Of a stretch of DNA of 64,000 bases, positions 60,464-64,000 are shown in pieces (positions within the stretch are counted from its first letter, which is position 1; every line of letters begins with the position of its first letter). The notes beneath the pieces are model-generated. The model made no database searches and was not told where the DNA came from. It worked only from the letters and a program-made list of their open reading frames with translations. The stretch comes from Pseudomonadota bacterium (GTDB lineage: Bacteria > Pseudomonadota > Gammaproteobacteria > Steroidobacterales > Steroidobacteraceae): the NCBI GenBank assembly GCA_018241425.1, contig JAFEDU010000001.1:1240001-1304000 (forward strand), given 5' to 3'. The translations under genes and the position numbers were made by a program.

Positions 60464-62623
60464 TCAGGCGTTGGCAGCCGCCTTCTTGGCCTCGGCAACC
60501 GCGGCGATGACCTCGTCGGCCACGTTCTTCGGCACCGGATCGTAGTGCGAGAACTCCATGGTGTACGAGGCGCGACCGCTGGTCATGGAGCGCAGCTGGC
60601 CAATGTAGCCAAACATCTCCGACAGTGGCACGGTGGCAACGACCGCGATGTTGGCACCACGCTCCAGCTGGTCCTGGATCATGCCGCGGCGGCGGTTCAT
60701 GTCGCCGATGACATCGCCCAGGTAGTCGCCCGGCGTCACGGTCTCCACCTTCATCATCGGCTCCAGCAGGATGGGGCCGGCCTTACGCATGGCTTCGCGG
60801 AAGCATGCCTTGGCGGCGATCTCGAACGTCAGCGCGTTCGAGTCGACGTCGTGGTAGCTGCCATCCGTCAGCGTGGCACGGAAGTCCACGGTCGGGAAAT
60901 GCGCCAGCACCCCGTCTTCCTTCTGGATCTTGAGGCCCTTCTCCACCGACGGGATGTACTCGCGCGGCACCGAACCGCCCGAGGTCGCATCGACGAACTC
61001 GAAGCCCTTGCTGCGCTCGAGCGGCTCGAACGTGATCCACACCTCGGCGAACTGGCCCGAGCCACCGGTCTGCTTCTTGTGGACATACTGCTCGTCGACC
61101 TTGCGCGTGATGGTCTCGCGGTAGGCGACCTGGGGCTGGCCCATGGTGCCCTCGACGTTGAACTCGGTGCGCATGCGATCGAGGGTCACCTCGAGGTGCA
61201 GCTCGCCCATGCCACGCAGGATGGTCTGGCCCGTCTCGCGGTCGGTCTCCAGGTGCAGCGAGGGATCGGCGCGCACCATCTTGCCGAGCGCGGCGCTGAA
61301 CTTCTCCTGGTCACCCTTGACCTTCGGTGCCACCGAAACGCTGATGACCGGGTCCGGGAAGCGCATGCGCTCGAGGATCACCGGGTTGGCCGAGTCGCAG
61401 AGCGTATCGCCGGTCTCGGTCTCCTGCATGGAGACGAGCGCGATGATGTCGCCGGCGCGTGCCTCTTCGATCGGGTTGGCTTCCTTGGCGAACATCTCCA
61501 CCATGCGTCCGATCTTCTCGCGCTTCCCGCGGGTGGTGTTCTGCACGGAGGCGCCGCGCGTCAGCACGCCCGAATAGACACGCACGAAGGTCAGGGCGCC
61601 GTAGGCGTCGTTGATGACCTTGAATGCAAGTCCTGCGAAGGGCTCGTCATCCGAGCACTTGCGTTCGCCGGTGACGTTGCCGTCCTCGTCAAGGGTCTTG
61701 ATGGCAGGAACGTCCGTGGGCGCGGGCATGTAGTCGACGACCGCATCGAGCACCTGCTGCACGCCCTTGTTCTTGTACGAGGAGCCGCACAGCACGGGGT
61801 TGAAGGCCCCCGTCACGGTGCCCTTGCGCAGGCACTTGCGCAGCACTTCCGCCGACGGCGCGTGGCCGTCCTCCAGGTACTTGTGCATGGCCTCGTCGTC
61901 CATCTCGAGGCAGGTGTCGACGAGTTCCGTGCGGTACTTTTCGACGTCCGCGAGGATCGCGCGGTCGGTCGGCACATGGATATTGAGCTTGTCGGCGATG
62001 TCGGGGGTCACCTCGAGCACCTGCCACTCGGCGTCCTTGTCGTCCGAATCCCACACCAGGGCCTTCATCTCGACCAGGTCGATCATGCCCTTGAAGTTGT
62101 CCTCGGAGCCGATCGGGATCTGGATCGGGAGCGGGCGCGCGCCGAGGCGCTTCTTGATCATGTCGACGCAGCGCGTGAAGCTGGCGCCGCTGCGGTCCAT
62201 CTTGTTGACGTAGCACACGCGCGGCACGCCGTAGTTGTCGGCGAGGCGCCAGTTGGTCTCGGACTGGGGCTCGACGCCGGCGACGCCGTCAAACACCACC
62301 ACCGCGCCGTCCAGGACGCGCAGCGAGCGGTTCACCTCGATGGTGAAGTCCACGTGCCCCGGGGTGTCGATCAGGTTGATCTTCTTGTTGCGCCAGAAGC
62401 AGGAGACGGCGGCGCTCTGGATGGTGATGCCGCGCTTCTGTTCCTGCTCCAGGTAATCCGTCGTCGTGGAGGTCTTCAGGTCCTTGGTGTCGTGGATGTC
62501 GATGATCGTGTGCTTGCGCCCGGTGTAGTACAGGATGCGCTCGGTGGTGGTCGTCTTACCGGCATCGACGTGCGCGATGATGCCGATGTTGCGGATGTCG
62601 GAGAGGGGCGTCGTACGGGCCAT
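60464..62623 (-). CDS. fusA: Elongation factor G paralogue
   Basis: This 719-aa translational GTPase has G1 [10 protein letters not shown]2 region RGITIQSA, G3 DTPGHVDF and G4 NKMD. The later EF-G domains II-V are intact. The switch I stretch is about five residues longer than in E. coli EF-G (between IHD and DYLEQEQ), resembling the spdEFG1-like paralogues. It stands alone, not in a str operon with rpsL, rpsG or tuf. It may be an extra EF-G for stress or a specific translation step, or the main one if the str operon lacks it. ATG 62623 has the start [14 protein letters not shown]. Confidence 0.9.
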   Translation of the reverse strand: MARTTPLSDIRNIGIIAHVDAGKTTTTERILYYTGRKHTIIDIHDTKDLKTSTTTDYLEQEQKRGITIQSAAVSCFWRNKKINLIDTPGHVDFTIEVNRSLRVLDGAVVVFDGVAGVEPQSETNWRLADNYGVPRVCYVNKMDRSGASFTRCVDMIKKRLGARPLPIQIPIGSEDNFKGMIDLVEMKALVWDSDDKDAEWQVLEVTPDIADKLNIHVPTDRAILADVEKYRTELVDTCLEMDDEAMHKYLEDGHAPSAEVLRKCLRKGTVTGAFNPVLCGSSYKNKGVQQVLDAVVDYMPAPTDVPAIKTLDEDGNVTGERKCSDDEPFAGLAFKVINDAYGALTFVRVYSGVLTRGASVQNTTRGKREKIGRMVEMFAKEANPIEEARAGDIIALVSMQETETGDTLCDSANPVILERMRFPDPVISVSVAPKVKGDQEKFSAALGKMVRADPSLHLETDRETGQTILRGMGELHLEVTLDRMRTEFNVEGTMGQPQVAYRETITRKVDEQYVHKKQTGGSGQFAEVWITFEPLERSKGFEFVDATSGGSVPREYIPSVEKGLKIQKEDGVLAHFPTVDFRATLTDGSYHDVDSNALTFEIAAKACFREAMRKAGPILLEPMMKVETVTPGDYLGDVIGDMNRRRGMIQDQLERGANIAVVATVPLSEMFGYIGQLRSMTSGRASYTMEFSHYDPVPKNVADEVIAAVAEAKKAAANA

Positions 62624-63083
62624 GGCAAGTTTCCGTTTCGGGTTTTCGGTCCACACTCTCAAGCTGCGGGTCAGGTGCCTGGCCCGGCTTGAGGTCTAAA
62701 AAATGATCTGCGCTGTAGAGCAGCGCCTTCCTCGGTTCCATGCCTGGCGCTGGCAAAAGCGGAACTCAAGGGCAGAAGGGGCCGGCATCCTATAGATAAG
62801 GAGCCAGAAGTTCAATCAGGCTGCCGCCGCCAGCTTGCGAGCATCGAAATCAACGTAAGTTATTGTTTTTCAAGCCTTGCGTAATAGTGTCCTGGCCCGT
62901 CGAAAGAGCCGCATTCCACCCCGCCTCCGTTTCTCAAACCCGGGCCGGTTTGCAGCCCCCTCGGACCCCTTCCCGGGACCGCCGGAGCCGGCAACGGACG
63001 ACCCCAATTTGGGGGTTCCGGCCCAAGCCCCTTGGGCTCCATGATCGGCCCCAGCGCAGCCTTCCGACCCCAGGATCCCGAAC
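62624..63083. other. 460-bp divergent control region
   Basis: It separates divergent fusA (- strand) and the FAD oxidoreductase (+ strand). A + strand promoter can be read as TTATTG (62860-62865), 16 bp, TAATAG (62882-62887). Two near-adjacent hairpins, CCCCAA/TTGGGG (63002-63014) and GCCCAAG/CTTGGGC (63021-63037), lie in the leader of the oxidoreductase. No gene is seen. Confidence 0.5.
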
Positions 63084-64000
63084 ATGCGGCAAGCAGCATC
63101 CGACGGCCCCCATGTCATCGTCATCGGTGCGGGGCACAACGGCCTTGCGGCGGCGGCCTTCCTCGCACGCAACCGGCTGCGGGTGCTGGTGCTGGAGAAG
63201 AACGACTACGTAGGCGGCATGGCGGGGTCGCGCGAGATCCTCACCGGTTGCCAGAACGACGTCGGCGCGACCTGCCTGTTCCCGCTCGCCAAGGAGGTCA
63301 TCGACTTCTACGACTTCGAGGGCATGGGGGTCGAATACATCGCGCTGCCGGTGTTCGCCACCAACCTGACCGGGATGAACGCGAAGCCGCTGCTGTTCCA
63401 GACGAACACCCGCAAGCAGCTGTGGTCGATCCTGCGCGACTACGGCCCGAGCGCCCTGCTGGGCTTCATCCGCATGATGAAGTTCTTCAAGTACCCCGCG
63501 CGGGTGATGAACCGCTTCACGGCGCGTCACGCGCCCCACAGCCTGGAGTACCTGCTGGCGAACGCCCCCGACGAGGCGCGCCGCGAGCAGCTGCGCCTGG
63601 CGCTGACCGGTTCGGCGATGGACGTGATCGACCGCTTCTTTCCCGACAAGCACAGGCACATGGAGCTGCGTGCGAACCTCGCGTTCGCCGCGATCCAGTC
63701 GACCTACAAGGGCCCCTACTCGCCCGGTTCCGCGATGTGCCTCGTATTCACCATGGCGCAGGAAGGCTCCGAGGGGCTCATGAAGCGCGTCAGGGGTGGC
63801 ATGGGACAGATGTCCGAGGCTCTGGCGCGCCAGATCACGGGCAACGGTGGCGAAATCCGCCTCAAGCAGTCGGTCGCGCGCATCCTGGTCGAGAACGGCG
63901 CCGCGGTCGGTGTCGAGCTCAAGAACGGCTCGATCATCCGGGCGCCGATGATCGTCTCGAACCTCGACAAGGTTGCCACCTTCGACCGCCTGCTCGCCGG
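63084..64000 (+). CDS. FAD-dependent oxidoreductase, phytoene-desaturase-like (3' truncated)
   Basis: 305 residues are present; the gene runs past the window edge. It has the N-terminal dinucleotide-binding motif VIVIGAGHNGLAAAAFLA and the following acidic LVLEKNDYVGGMAGS. GGMGQMSEALARQI matches the family. These are hallmarks of the phytoene desaturase/CrtI-like group, whose members desaturate or isomerise hydrophobic substrates. The context does not show a carotenoid cluster, so the substrate is open. ATG 63084 is assigned because the motif begins there. Confidence 0.85.
   Translation, partial: MRQAASDGPHVIVIGAGHNGLAAAAFLARNRLRVLVLEKNDYVGGMAGSREILTGCQNDVGATCLFPLAKEVIDFYDFEGMGVEYIALPVFATNLTGMNAKPLLFQTNTRKQLWSILRDYGPSALLGFIRMMKFFKYPARVMNRFTARHAPHSLEYLLANAPDEARREQLRLALTGSAMDVIDRFFPDKHRHMELRANLAFAAIQSTYKGPYSPGSAMCLVFTMAQEGSEGLMKRVRGGMGQMSEALARQITGNGGEIRLKQSVARILVENGAAVGVELKNGSIIRAPMIVSNLDKVATFDRLLA

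Noticed and set aside
60302..62692. A 796-aa open frame on the + strand opposite the EF-G gene
   Set aside because: Very high GC content keeps antisense frames open. The - strand has every EF-G motif, whereas this frame has low-complexity His/Arg/Val-rich sequence with no domain.

Overview
This is a GC-rich proteobacterial window, most probably from a gammaproteobacterium of the Nevskiales/Steroidobacterales/Xanthomonadales kind. The inference rests on an aryl-polyene-type operon, a PHA locus with both class III and class I synthases, a TonB-dependent receptor and a Tpa/Xsc taurine pathway. The taxon is not proven. No rRNA, tRNA, CRISPR array, insertion sequence or prophage is visible. Genes are densely packed, often with 4-bp ATGA-type overlaps.

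Layout. (1) 1-10.7 kb: the distal part of an aryl-polyene (APE)-like operon on the + strand. It encodes a dehydratase (cut by the window edge), acyltransferase, LolA-like protein, MMPL exporter, hydrolase, polysaccharide deacetylase, methyltransferase, ketosynthase, chain-length-factor-like ketosynthase, second dehydratase and ketoreductase. It ends with a 2-hydroxyacid dehydrogenase that carries an export signal. (2) 10.7-17.3 kb: polyhydroxyalkanoate (PHA) locus with phaC-phaE (class III, - strand), phaR, an SDR reductase, a phasin, class I phaC and phaB. A TGC-rich motif recurs at the control regions. (3) 17.3-38 kb: mixed housekeeping and accessory genes. They include a PanE-like reductase, a secreted Ig-repeat protein behind a structured leader, a LytTR regulator, an MFS transporter, a large secreted unknown, a YSC84 protein, asparagine synthetase, an aldo/keto reductase, a degenerate trypsin-like protein, PlsC, a MetF-like protein, a DUF2909 pair, a MocR regulator, an S9 peptidase, GT2 and YciI. 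(4) 38-51 kb: a sulfonate/methylamine region with an amino acid permease, MocR (TauR-like) regulator, YeiH-type exporter, acetate kinase, Xsc, Tpa, homocysteine S-methyltransferase and a divergent MttB homologue. An Lrp regulator and a clavaminate-synthase-like oxygenase follow. (5) 51-60 kb: a wHTH-TPR membrane regulator facing a dihaem cytochrome c peroxidase-like protein, a TonB-dependent receptor and a polar amino acid ABC transporter. (6) 60-64 kb: a stand-alone EF-G paralogue and a truncated phytoene-desaturase-like FAD oxidoreductase.

How it works together. The PHA genes make a self-contained polymer cycle, probably under PhaR. In the taurine block, Tpa makes sulfoacetaldehyde, Xsc makes acetyl phosphate plus sulfite, AckA would conserve the acetyl phosphate as ATP, and YeiH may export sulfite or sulfate. 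The methyltransferase pair next to it suggests, as an untested hypothesis, that an N-methylated taurine such as taurine betaine is demethylated first. This is the best candidate for an undescribed system here.
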